Shown piece after piece: positions 1-10,313 of a stretch of 64,000 nucleotides of DNA (the stretch's first letter is position 1; every line of letters begins with the position of its first letter). The position numbers and the translations under genes were made by a program. The stretch is from positions 2,914,001 to 2,978,000 of the forward strand of contig NW_024468912.1 of assembly GCF_011745365.1 (NCBI RefSeq), read 5' to 3'. The DNA is from Cryphonectria parasitica EP155. Its lineage: Eukaryota > Ascomycota > Sordariomycetes > Diaporthales > Cryphonectriaceae. The notes under the pieces are model-generated. The model worked only from the letters and a program-made list of their open reading frames with translations. It was not told where the DNA came from and searched no databases.

Positions 1-3000
1 CCAAGCTGGTGTCTGTAGTGAGCAGGTCGAGCAGCTCGTCGTACTTCTCTGTGACCGCGGTGTCAGAAAGGTTGCTGAACTCTGTGCCCTGCACCAGGAT
101 GTTATAGAGGACTTTAACAAATGCCGTTCTTATCTCGACATTCTCGTGATACCCTATACTCAGAGAATGCTTGAGGCCAACGTCGATGTTCGCAGCCAGA
201 AGGTTGGACAGTATGGTGATCGCCAGCTCCGAGCTTGTGATGCTCTCATCCCTTGCTGCGGTGCCGTGTTCGTGTCTGCCCGCCTCTGTGGACTCCAGGT
301 TCAGCAGCGACAGAAAACGGTTGAAGTACGTGTGGAACATCTGTGATTTCAACTCGCTCGCGCCGACATCCGACTGTCCTTCACCGGGCTGCAAAGGAAG
401 GCGGTAGGTCATCTCGGCAAGTGACCGCAGACAGGCCTTGTCAAGATCCTTCTGAACCCGCATCGCATCATCGAAACGTGCAGGCCCTGATGCTGCAGCA
501 GATTCCGCCCGTGGCGATCGCGGTCGAGTGATCCAACTGAAGACGTACTCCAGAAGCTGGTTACGGATGCGCACGTCGTCTCTCAGGTTCAGATGCTCCT
601 TCTTCCTCATGAGAGACTCAGAAAGCTGACAGACTTTGATCTTCACCATGAGGCTGTTTCTAGTGTCCGAAACGCCATCTAGAAACTTGGCAAAATTGAG
701 CGCTAGAGCCCCCAAGTTCACAGACGATGCAGCACCCAGGTCCGAAGGCCCATCTAGTCGTTCCACCAGGGCTCGGAGGAGGGAGATGGACTGCTCGGCG
801 AAGATGATTTCATTCTCGACCCCCCTCGCTGTCGATTCGAGGGCTCCGGTGAACAAGACGTCAAGCTGCTGCTCGAGTGCTTTGAACAGTGACTGATAGA
901 GAGCTGGTGCTGTCTCGACGGATAGCACCTCACGCATTGCCTCTCGCACCCGGACATTGTTGCAGCCAAGAAGCTCGATGCTCACCCTCAGATATCCGCT
1001 GAGCATCGGCTCCTCCTGGTTGTCCAGCGACAGCTTGTCAATCCACTTGAGGTCCTTGAGGGCAGGATCGTCGATAATGGCTGACTGGTCCTCCACGCAC
1101 ACACCGCCGAGGGAGGCGAGAAAGCCCGAGTAGTTTCGCCACTCAGCGAGGACTGCCTCTGGTAACGCTTCAGGGGCAAGAGTCGAAACTTCTTTGGATA
1201 GCTTTACCCACTTGTCGAATGCACATGCCCAGGCATCAAGTATACCGGCACTTGGATACTGCATACCTCTCAACAAGCTGCGGACTCGCTTTTGAAAAGC
1301 AACCAGTCCGGTGAAGCGGAACTCGCGGGATGCAATCTCCCGAAACGTACTGCCATTTCGTAGCAGTGCCTGGATCGCTTTGGTCGTTCCAGCAGACGCG
1401 GCCTCGATAGCCTGGCATTCCTCTAAGAATGACCCACAGCAGTTGATGACCAGCTGCAAGGTTTCAATGTTGGCTGAACAGAGCGCCACCAGCAGTATTG
1501 TCTCCAGCTGTGTGGATACAGTCGCGCGCTCAGGGATGTCTTCCGGTAGATTCGCCAAATCCTGCGCATTGGGTCAGCTGTGACACGTATTGATTACAAT
1601 ATTTGGACTCTCTCTCGCTGACGCATACCTTCAGGGCCCTTAGCAAGACAAGCCTAGATTCAAGGTATCCATTGATCGAGGCGATAGTTGAGCCCAGGTC
1701 CTGAGTGCCTATCCGGTCGCAGATATCTCTCAGCACGAGCGACCTGAGACAAAGAAGTCAGTCTGGGATATCGAAGTGTGTATGCAGAGAAAGAAAAGAA
1801 AAACAAAAAAAAAGGGGGGGGGGGGCGGCGGCTGGGTGAAGCGGTCAGGTTACTTACGTGGTTCTCCAGATTCTTTCCCTTATCTCGGGTGACGAGAACC
1901 ACCCTGATTTTGACCATTCGTCCATAAGCTTGGCGTTTGAGAAAATGCGCGTCATCATCTTCGAGGCTGGTCGGCGGATCTCATCATCCGAGGTGACCAG
2001 ACAAGGTAGGAAATCCTCAAAATAGCCTTGATAGTCAACAGCAACAGCCGCCTTGTCACCGGAAGTCGATGCCTCTTCTGTAAACAAATTGCTAGGGCAA
2101 ACATTCAAGTACGTGAGTATGTGTTGGATTAGGTTGTTGTTGTTGACCAGCTCCAAAGCCTTGCGGTGTGGTGCGTCCTGATCACTTGCGCAAGTCTCGG
2201 CGAAGACTGCTGCAAAAGTCTGCTTCAGATGTCAGCACGAGTTCCATCTGGGCTCAAAGAACTTGTATAGTTATGCATACCCTCATCTGGACTTTGATGA
2301 AGTTGATGGTAAGCTGATTGAGCGCCTTGTACCTGCCTGGATCCTCAGAAGTAGCAAAGTGTGCAGCAGCTTGTATAAGGGCAATCTTGAATCCTAGTGG
2401 GGCTGCCGGTTTGAGACAGTTGGGCGCGAGGGACTCGATACAACCTTCGTAATTGAGATCCGTTAAGCTCACAAAGGCGGCGGTCATGATGTCCTGCTCA
2501 AACAGCACAGAATCGCTACCTGATGTGTTTCGGCGGAACACGGCGTCGTGGACTTCATCCTGGACATCCAGAGCGTAGCTGATGAAGGCCGCGTCGCTAT
2601 TGAGGTCAAAGTGGCGGGCAGCGCGCAGGAGCAACACGAGGCAGTATGCAGCCTGCTCGTTCCTGTTCCTCAGCGACTTCCGTAGGTTCTCTAGAAAAGC
2701 AATCTTCTTGGACATACTCCCGCCTTTGGCATCTCGCATGCTGCTGGCGACCTCAAACACGTCGGGCAGGAGGAAGAGCAGTGTGGTCTGGAGCGGATAC
2801 TGCATAAACCGCCGTCTCACACCATCCGCCACAGACTCGGACCTCCCATTATCGAGCACCACGGTCTGGGTCATGTCGAACAGCGTATCGGGCCCACCAT
2901 CTAGCCTCCTGTGGCTCGTATGTAGCTTCACGAACTCTTTGGGCTGGCGGTCGAGCCACCTCGTGATGAGCAGGGGTGTGACGATGGCAATGGTGTCCTG

Positions 3001-4104
3001 GAATTGCCTCCGGAAGTGCAGGTAGCTGGAACAGATCTCCTGAATGATCAGACCGAGCTTGTAGGAATCAACCCAAAAGCACCCCACCAGACGGAGCACG
3101 ACCAAGGCAGTACGTTCATCCTCGACAGCCGTGATAGTCTGAACCGTGGAGCTCTGCACCGACGTTGTGGTCCGGATCACATAGATGACCTTCCTAAAGT
3201 ACTCGAAGGCGCCCGACCAGCTGGAGGCGACGACGAACTCGCAGATCGTCCTGGCATGGCGTTCCACCACCTCCACGTGCGAATCGTAGAGCGTCTGGCT
3301 CTCTAGAGAGATCTCGCTGTCCGCAAGGTCTGCAAAGCCCGCACCCACCTCCTGCACCGCCTCAAACCTGTCCAACAGGGTCTGCGTAGACAGGGTGAAG
3401 CCTTCTGGGAGCGGCCGGGTGTAGATCTTGAGGATATCGAATATCCTGGTGACCAGAGCAGAGTCCAGGGAGTGCCGGGGAGGATCCCTGGACCTCACGA
3501 ATGTATGGCTGCCCGGGGAACCGGCCTCGCCCAGCTCCACAAGCCCATTGTTCCAGTGACTGGAGCAACAGTCGGCGAGCAGGCTGACGATGTAGAATTC
3601 TGAGTTGAGGACATGGGGCGGGTGACTGGCAGCCGTGCCAGCGGATCGGTAAGGTCGACCGAGGTCTTCCAACAGTGATATCAAGGCATCGATGACGAGG
3701 GCGATAGACGGGACGCTGATCTTCAGCAGGGTGGCACGTGTTATGAGGACTATGTCGTCTTGATAAAGGTCCTGGACGGTGGTTCCCGTCCGGTGTGGAA
3801 GCTAGATTGGAAGGTAAAGCAAGGCGTCAGCACTGGCGAGTTCTTTGCATTAGAGGGAGAGAGGAAGACCCGTGTTCCAACCCCCCCCCCCCCAACCTCT
3901 ATTCATGGCTCTCAGTGGCAGCTTTTTCTCTTCCTCTCCCCCCCCCCCCAACTCCCCCCCAACTCGCCCCCCTCACTCCTTCTTTCTTCCCATCATCCTG
4001 ATCTTGACTGTAGAAAGCAGAAGCACAATAACACAAGCACAAATTCTCACCCGTGTGGTTAGCCTCTCGACAAGGCATCCGACCAGACCGCCATCAGCGT
4101 TCAT
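1..4104 (-). CDS. Neurofibromin/Ira-type Ras GTPase-activating protein, N-terminal part (3' end outside window)
   Basis: Five exons read on the minus strand: 4104-4051, 3801-2281, 2219-1858, 1743-1629 and 1562 to the left edge. Exon phases match throughout and give about 1204 residues without a stop. Introns of 249, 61, 114 and 66 nt are GT-AG, with branch-like CTGAC or GCTGAC in the last three. The 18-residue first exon starts at the ATG at 4104, and its end plus the start of exon 2 read LTTRLPHRTGT, which I recognise as the start of fungal neurofibromin/Ira proteins. Other family-like segments are FYIVSLLADCCSSHWN and, near the left edge, GYHENVEIRTAF followed by NILVQGTEFSNLSD. The region is helical and HEAT-like, as in the N-terminal half of Ira1/Ira2. 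The catalytic GAP domain with its arginine finger, and the Sec14-PH part, would lie beyond position 1. The known role of the family is to stimulate Ras GTP hydrolysis and so lower Ras-cAMP signalling. The family assignment is from remembered sequence character, not a search. Confidence 0.83.
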
Positions 4105-6051
4105 TGTGGCGAGCGATGTAGGGACGTGTCGCCCTGATTTGCATGTTTAAAGCAGCATGCCCTCGTTGGGCCGGATCGGGGTCGTTTCGTCCTGCCCTGT
4201 CCTGAGAGAGGGAGAGGGAGAGAGGGGGGGGTTGGCCTCCTCAAGGACAGTTCCAGAGGGTAGCAGAGCTTATGTCCGAGCGGGTCGAGCTGGGAGGCTG
4301 CGGACAGATGAGTTGGAGGGGTGGTGGTTGGACGCCGTGTAGTTCTAGGGGGAGAGAAGGGTCGGAAGCTCTCAAATACGCGTAGGCGGGTTGATAGGGA
4401 GGGAAGTGTCAGGGCGGGTTGGATCGTAAACCCTGCGAGAAACTGGTGCACAGCTACTTTTTGGGCCGGAATGGGGCCCAAGATAGTAATGGAGCTGATA
4501 GATGGACCTCGAAGAAGCCCTGGCTAGTCTTGAGAGGGGAGAGAGTAACAATGATCAGACGACGAGAAAGAAGATGGGAGTGGATGCCCTCGGCGGAATC
4601 GATCAATTGGGTAAGTCAGGTAGTCAAAAGTCAAAGCTAAAGGATTATCGTGAGCCTGGCCCGTGAGACTGTCTGGTGTACACGGCGCGCTGTTTGTGCA
4701 GAGGAATCATTAGAGGATAGTGATGTACACACAACCTGCCAGGTAGGGAGGAAAGATTGAGTCGACCTTATCGGCCTGATCGTCAACCTGTCATGCTGTG
4801 TTTAGGTTGCCTGTGGAAGGTTTGCGACAGGTCGAATCAGTGGACGTCGAGTCTGATCCGAGACCGCCCAAGGGAACAAGGGGGGGGTACCCTCGGGCAG
4901 TGGTGGTCCTCGATCAAGCAGAACCGGCCCCCTGCTTGTTTGGCCCCCTCAGGTCCCAGGGTTTAGTGTCACGGTGCCTTTTAGCGCAGGTAGATAGTGC
5001 CTGGACAGCTGCCCTAGCTGCCGTAAGGTAGGCAAAGTTTAGTGAGTGGGTGGGTACGTAGTGCTCGGTAGAGCTACAGTAGAGGGAGAGTAGGAGGCAC
5101 GGGCAGGCACGGGTCGGTATTCCGTCTCCCCCAGCCTTGCACGCTAAGTATGGGAGGGTGGGGTTGCAATTGCCAGTGGGTGGGCCCCCCTGAGGAACCC
5201 CTGAGGCTCCTTCGTTTGTGACGCACTACAGTGGCCATAAGTCGCACGCTATGTTGAAGAACACGGACCGTTTCCATCTTCTGATGATGACTTCAATGCT
5301 CTCTCCTCTCAGCAGTACTTGGTCCATAAATGTGAGTTCCTCTTGACCTCGTCTCAAGTCAAGACGATTTCCTATGACTGGTCTGTCGATTCTATTGCCA
5401 GTCTCGAGATCGACAATTACTTAAAAGTCAACTGCCACAGTAGTAGGAACCGAGAATGAGGGACCACAGCATTCTGAGCTTTGCCCAAGTTGAGTTGGCC
5501 CTCTTGACAACCAGCTGGCAAAGTGACACGACTATACGACGATCAGCTGCAGCAGCAGTGCATGATACAAACCTGTGGGTAGGGCAGAAAAGAGGAGGAG
5601 TGGGAAACCTGGGATGATGATTCGGCACTCGGTGCGCTATGCTGCAACCTGTAGCAGCAGCCAGGGAACGGCATGCTGGCACCACCCATGCAAAACGAGC
5701 TTGTTGCCGTGCACTGCCATAGCCATAGCCCTAAACCATGCCATCGCAACTGCATCGATTGCATGATTAAGCTTCCAAGTATACGCCATGCGTGACGTTG
5801 ATCGTTGATCTCTTTTTCTTCTTTCTCCCCCTCACACAACACGAACACATCATATCATATCTTTCCATCTGCAGACTATCCTCGACCAGAGTTCGACCAT
5901 TCATTGGAGAAGAAGAAAAGGAAAGAAAAAGGAAAACACACTACTTCATATAAGTGACTTACACAGCACCCACTTTACCACCCCTCTTCATCGATTCGAC
6001 CTCTGGATAATCATCTCCTCGGTATCTCACAAACACATCATCCTCTTCATC
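4105..6051. other. Intergenic region, divergent promoters of the RasGAP and GH43 genes
   Basis: About 1.9 kb with no supported gene. The open frames here are short, lack splice-consistent partners and have no recognisable product. The segment must hold the 5' leaders and promoters of the two divergent genes. Purine-rich tracts occur near 4205-4230 and a G8 run lies near 4880. Confidence 0.6.
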
Positions 6052-7221
6052 ATGTCCAACAAGACAATTGCCCATATCGACACGCCAGACCCGTGGATGA
6101 TAGCTGCCAATGGCGTCTTCTACCTCACCTTCACCCTCGCCAATCGCATCGAGATCTGGGAGTCGCCCCTGATGGAAGACTTCCACAACCCCCGCAAGAC
6201 GGTCGTGTGGCACCCTCCCAAGGACTCACCCTTCTCGACCGGCATCTGGGCTCCCGAGCTACACGAGCTGAACGGTGCGTGGTACATCTACTCCACCGCC
6301 ACTCAGCCTGGGGCAGGAAACCCCGGCCACCGCACCATCGTGCTGCGCTCGAACCTGCAGGACCCTATGGACGCTTCTGGGTGGGAGTTCCTAGGCCCGC
6401 TGAAGGGCATGCCAGAGCACTTCTCCATCGATGCCACCGTCTTCAGCCCCAACGGACAGGACCTGTACGTCTGCTGGTCAGGCTGGCCGCCAGGAGATAA
6501 CTCGGACACCCAGCAGAACCTGTACATCGCCCAGATGGTGTCGCCCGAGGAGGTCGTCAGCGAGGCCGTCCTGCCGCCCGCCTGCATCGCCCGTGCCGAG
6601 CTGCCGTGGGAGCGCTTCGAGAACGGGCGGCGGGGCATCAACGAGGGTCCCACGTGGCTGAACCTGCCCAACGGCGCCTTCACGGGCATTGTCTACTCGG
6701 GCCACGCGAGCTTCACGAGCGAGTACAAGATGGGCCTGCTACGACTGGTAGCGCCCAATGCGGACCCGCTGGATCCCAAGTCCTGGGTGAAGAGGCCCAC
6801 GCCGCTGCTCCTCAACGAGCAGTCACGGCCTGGACCCTATGCGCCCGGCCACGCCAGCTTCCTGCTGAGCCCTTACCCGGGCGACGAGAGGATCTTCTGC
6901 ATATACCACGCAACGGCCAGCTGGGGTGAGGGCTTTCGCAACAGGAAGGCTCGGGTTATGGCTATGGCGCCGCACCATTTCGCCGACGGTGCCCCGCCTA
7001 TATGCTGCTCGAACGCGCCTGACAACCCCTTCTGGAGCGGAGGCCCTGCTACTGGCCCCTCTGTTGGTGGTGGCGGCAGTGGCCCCCATGAACATCACCA
7101 TCAACAACAACAACATCACACGGCTGGCGCGGCAGGGATCGGGCAGAAGATTGATCAGTTTGCCAGCAAGGCCCCTGCGCCTGTGCAGAAAGCGTTGGAT
7201 AAATTCAAAAAGTTCCTCTAA
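6052..7221 (+). CDS. Intracellular GH43-type glycoside hydrolase
   Basis: A single-exon gene of 389 residues. It looks like a five-bladed beta-propeller hydrolase of family GH43 (arabinofuranosidase/beta-xylosidase type). The expected catalytic trio is visible: Asp13 in TPDPWM (general base), Asp127 in HFSIDATVF (pKa modulator) and Glu198 in GINEGPTW (general acid). The blade motif GIWAPELHELNGAWYIYS at about 64-81 is typical. There is no signal peptide; the protein begins MSNKTIAHID, so a cytosolic enzyme is inferred, perhaps acting on imported oligosaccharides. After the propeller comes a Gly/His/Gln linker (about 340-365) and a basic, probably amphipathic, C-terminal helix ending KALDKFKKFL, which is not part of the GH43 fold. 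The start is the first ATG in frame, after an AC/TC-rich leader. The exact substrate cannot be told from sequence. Confidence 0.85.
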   Translation: MSNKTIAHIDTPDPWMIAANGVFYLTFTLANRIEIWESPLMEDFHNPRKTVVWHPPKDSPFSTGIWAPELHELNGAWYIYSTATQPGAGNPGHRTIVLRSNLQDPMDASGWEFLGPLKGMPEHFSIDATVFSPNGQDLYVCWSGWPPGDNSDTQQNLYIAQMVSPEEVVSEAVLPPACIARAELPWERFENGRRGINEGPTWLNLPNGAFTGIVYSGHASFTSEYKMGLLRLVAPNADPLDPKSWVKRPTPLLLNEQSRPGPYAPGHASFLLSPYPGDERIFCIYHATASWGEGFRNRKARVMAMAPHHFADGAPPICCSNAPDNPFWSGGPATGPSVGGGGSGPHEHHHQQQQHHTAGAAGIGQKIDQFASKAPAPVQKALDKFKKFL

Positions 7222-7782
7222 GACGAGGCTGTCTGGATGATGATCACTCTCGGCTTCTTGGACGGCGCAATGAATAGGTTTTTGCTAAAACTCTGGTTAG
7301 ATGATGCTGAGGCCTCCTGACTGCCCATTTCTCTTTTGCTCCTGTCTCATGTATGTTTTTAATTTATCTTACGAGTGAACCCAAAACGATGGGCGCGGTC
7401 CTTGCATGGCGACCCTCGGAACGCAGACGGTCTGAACCATATTTACATCCAATGAAATGTGATGACGATAGGCCGTTCCAATAAGGTTGTGGGTGGCCCA
7501 GGTCAATGACAGGGCCAGTGAGATGGGGGCCCTTCCTCTGTGAGGTTCGCAAATGTCCACTCGGCACAGCCTCGCTCTCTCTCGGAAGTGATTGGCGGCT
7601 CAGCCACGGAGCCTTCCGTACCACTGCGCATACACATAGTAATTACATACAAAAGCAATGTGTGTCGAGGTACAGACCATTCATCCCCTTCATTGATCAA
7701 TCAATCAGAACTCTTTGTCCTCTTCTCCGTGTTTTGATTCTATTCGCCCCCACACAACACTACACACACACATATACTCGCA
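7222..7782. other. Intergenic region between GH43 and the 230-residue protein gene
   Basis: 560 bp holding the 3' end of the GH43 transcript and the promoter/leader of the next gene. The last 45 bases before the ATG at 7783 are CA-rich, as is common in fungal leaders. No further gene is seen. Confidence 0.55.
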
Positions 7783-8475
7783 ATGGCGTCCAGACACAGC
7801 AGCAGGCTTGCCAGGATATTCCCCTGTTTCCACAACGATGCAGGCGAGCATCTGTCCTCCCCCAGCAATGACCATGACCACCCATCAGCATCCAAAGTAC
7901 CATCATCCGCCCCCGAAGCAAAGTCCAAATCGAAACCTACCCGCCCAGCCAGACACATGTCCACTAAGCAGCAGGCTGAGGCCTACATCCCGACTTGGCA
8001 GCGCCTAGACGTCCCCGACAAGTCCGCCGCCACCGGACGCCGCAAGGCTGCCTCCGTCTCCAACGGGTCCAGCTTCGATTTCTCCACCTCCACCTCCACC
8101 TCCACAGAAAGTCTCGAGAGCAGAAGAAGACACAAGAGGAGCCAGTCCGAGGAGGGCAGGAATAGCAACATGCTCTACTTTGGCGACGGAACCTCGCCGC
8201 CCCCAGCCCGGAGGATGTTCAACAGCGCTGCTGGTAGCGGCGGCGGCGGCATGGCCAGTAGCAGCAGCACGCAAATGAGCTCGTCCCTACCGGCCAGGGG
8301 CGGGAACGGGATCTTGACTGGACGCGATGCGAGTGGGTATACGGCGACGGGCATGACGAGTTCGAATATCATGAGCGGCACGTACGCGAGCCTCACGTAC
8401 GGGGGAAGTCTGCAGGCCAACTATGCGCAGAACCAGAGCTTTGGGGCTGGGACGGGACTTGGAGGGCTGGGCTGA
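7783..8475 (+). CDS. Low-complexity hypothetical protein, 230 residues
   Basis: A single open frame of 230 codons that I do not recognise. It starts MASRHSSRLARIFPCF, followed by a Ser/Pro/Lys-rich stretch. The motif AYIPTWQRLDVP lies at about 67-78, a Ser-Thr repeat at about 101-109, a basic RRRHKRSQSEEG patch next, then MLYFGDGTSPPP at about 130-141. A Gly/Ser-rich C-terminus ends GTGLGGLG. No transmembrane segment, signal peptide or known domain is visible, and most of the chain is predicted to be disordered. The CA-rich leader just before the ATG and the single long frame support a real gene. The RxxS-type sites suggest a phosphorylated regulator, which is only inference. It could be a fungal-specific orphan; the start could change if an upstream exon exists. 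Confidence 0.6.
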   Translation: MASRHSSRLARIFPCFHNDAGEHLSSPSNDHDHPSASKVPSSAPEAKSKSKPTRPARHMSTKQQAEAYIPTWQRLDVPDKSAATGRRKAASVSNGSSFDFSTSTSTSTESLESRRRHKRSQSEEGRNSNMLYFGDGTSPPPARRMFNSAAGSGGGGMASSSSTQMSSSLPARGGNGILTGRDASGYTATGMTSSNIMSGTYASLTYGGSLQANYAQNQSFGAGTGLGGLG

Positions 8476-10028
8476 GAGATGGTACATACTGTACAGAAGA
8501 GAAGTTCTCCATTCTTCTCCCCTCTCTTCATACCTCTTTCACTCTCCTGCTTTTTTCTCCCCTCCGTTTTCTTTGCATGGCACATCAGATACCCATCGGA
8601 GCATGCATAGAGCGGGGTGGGCAAAGGCGCCCGCCACATGTGGATGGGCTGGGTAATTTCTGCAGGCGTTGGGGCTGTGATTGCCTTCCTTCTTCAAGAG
8701 ATACTTGTCAAGAACCTTGGTTCTGCAACAGATGTAAGGTCCACTGGGGAAAAGGCCCATCCAGTCGCACGTATCAAGTATTGTCGCTACTTGCCCAAGG
8801 AGAGTTAGTATGTTGCTGACGACAACAAGACGTGGAATTGTGAAACTTGTTCATCGAGTCGAGGTGCTAGGCCAAGTCAGGAGGGACAATGAGCATGCAC
8901 ATCGAAAGTTGAGGGCGGAGAAACCTACTAGACAGCTCTCTCTCTCTCCACACAGCGAAGGAACAACATTTGAGTAAGAGAATGTAATTTCATAGTCACA
9001 ATCGTGAACAGGTCACCACTTTGGATCTCTTGCCTTGCTTCTCTACGAATAGACCCGCAGGGATGAGGTAGAGAGAATATAATTAGTGTAAGATTGACCT
9101 CAGAGTCCAATATCCTTCCCAATTCCAGATGAACCCTCGTTACTATATGTTCTCCATGACAAGCGTCAAAAGTTAGGTGGATAAATGATATTGCCAAGAA
9201 TACCAAGTACAGTTTCAGATGAATAGGGAGCTAAGAAGAAGTAAATCCTCCATCCGAACGCCCACTGGAATATGCAGTCTGTCGGTCCGAATAAACATGT
9301 CTCCCCTTCTATTTCCTGGTCCTATTCAAGCTCCTATTCCATTATACTTTGACTTAGTAGCTTTTCCAGGAAGGTATAACACCTACATGTGCTAATAATA
9401 TTGCTACCCCCGATTATGACCCTGATACAACGTTACTCAAGTATATAGCGGGCTACTTATATTGTGGCGATGGCAGGGCCCGCACGGCATGCTACGCCAA
9501 GAAAGGAACGAGACGCGAGGCTACACTGAGGCGAAGAGGTGAGTGAGCAGGCGCATAGTCCTGGGTTCGATCTATATACTCCCGAGGTGCGAGTTCTCAG
9601 CGTTGTGCTATATGACTCCTTTCTACGAGCTGATGACGTGCATTCACTTGGGTGGACGACGTGCTCATATTAACAGGGTTGTGACATCGGTTTCACGGTA
9701 CTTGTGCACAAGTATTACTTAATTTAAGAACAAAGTTAATGGGAACCCCAATGGTTTGTATTTGACTTCTACCATCAGTCTATAACATGATTCAAAGTGC
9801 AGGATTTTAGAGTTGCCATCCTCCTTGTCAAAGTTCCCAACGGATTTTTTTCCTTCTCTCTTTCTTTTTATGCCCTTGTTATCTTCATCGTCTGCTTTTC
9901 TCATGTCTTCACGTTAGAACCAGTAGCTACAAATATACGAATAGAGTATGTTGTAGAACTTACACTGCAAGATGGCGCAAGTCTGCTGTAGCATGACATG
10001 CTCATCGAGCCGAACCTCCTTCACACGC
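8476..10028. other. Intergenic region, relatively AT-rich
   Basis: About 1.55 kb between the tail-to-tail ends of the 230-residue gene (+) and the repeat-peptide gene (-). It should contain both 3' UTRs. From about 8930 to 9960 the DNA looks richer in A+T than neighbouring coding DNA, and no frame of useful length persists. A CT run (8936-8947) is present. I see no supported gene. Confidence 0.5.
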
Positions 10029-10313
10029 TTATACCAGAGTGATGGTGGTCGGGAGCGAGGTGGGCAGCGTCAGAGTAGTAGGGATAGTGATGGTCAACGA
10101 GGGGAAGGTAGTGGGAAGGTCCGTAGGGATGCTGATGGAGAGACTGGTGGGGAGGTCCGTAGGGAGGGTGAAGGAGAAGGAGGGGAGCGTGGTCGGCAGG
10201 TCCGTGGGGATAGAGGTCGGGAGCGTGATCGAGAGATCGGTCAGCGTGGTCGGGAGGGAGATGGCGACCGCAGCAGCCGAGGAGGCGAAGGCAAGGAGGC
10301 TGAAAGAGCGCAT
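10029..10313 (-). CDS. Small secreted Pro/Thr-rich repeat protein
   Basis: 94 codons from the ATG at 10313 to TAA. The first 17 residues, MRSFSLLAFASSAAAVA, are a convincing signal peptide with a likely cut near AVA. The whole mature chain is built from LPT/IPT/DLPT units: SIPTDLPTT recurs in two longer units of about 26-27 residues, each followed by a short hydrophobic stretch (SFSFTLPT or SLTITIPT). It has no cysteine, no Lys or Arg after the signal, and very few charged residues (only Asp). A TATATAA element lies about 150 bp upstream on the same strand. The sequence shows a secreted, low-complexity, beta-prone or polyproline-like peptide. A cell-wall, hydrophobic-coat or effector role is inference. 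The antisense strand also has a long open frame, a by-product of the repeat, so translation should be confirmed. Confidence 0.68.
   Translation of the reverse strand: MRSFSLLAFASSAAAVAISLPTTLTDLSITLPTSIPTDLPTTLPSFSFTLPTDLPTSLSISIPTDLPTTFPSLTITIPTTLTLPTSLPTTITLV

Noticed and set aside
9470..9720. Possible solo LTR or tRNA fragment (TGGGTTCGATC near 9562, AACAGGGTTGTGACA near 9672)
   Set aside because: No paired ends, target-site duplication, polymerase fragment or tRNA fold could be found; a genome copy search would be needed.
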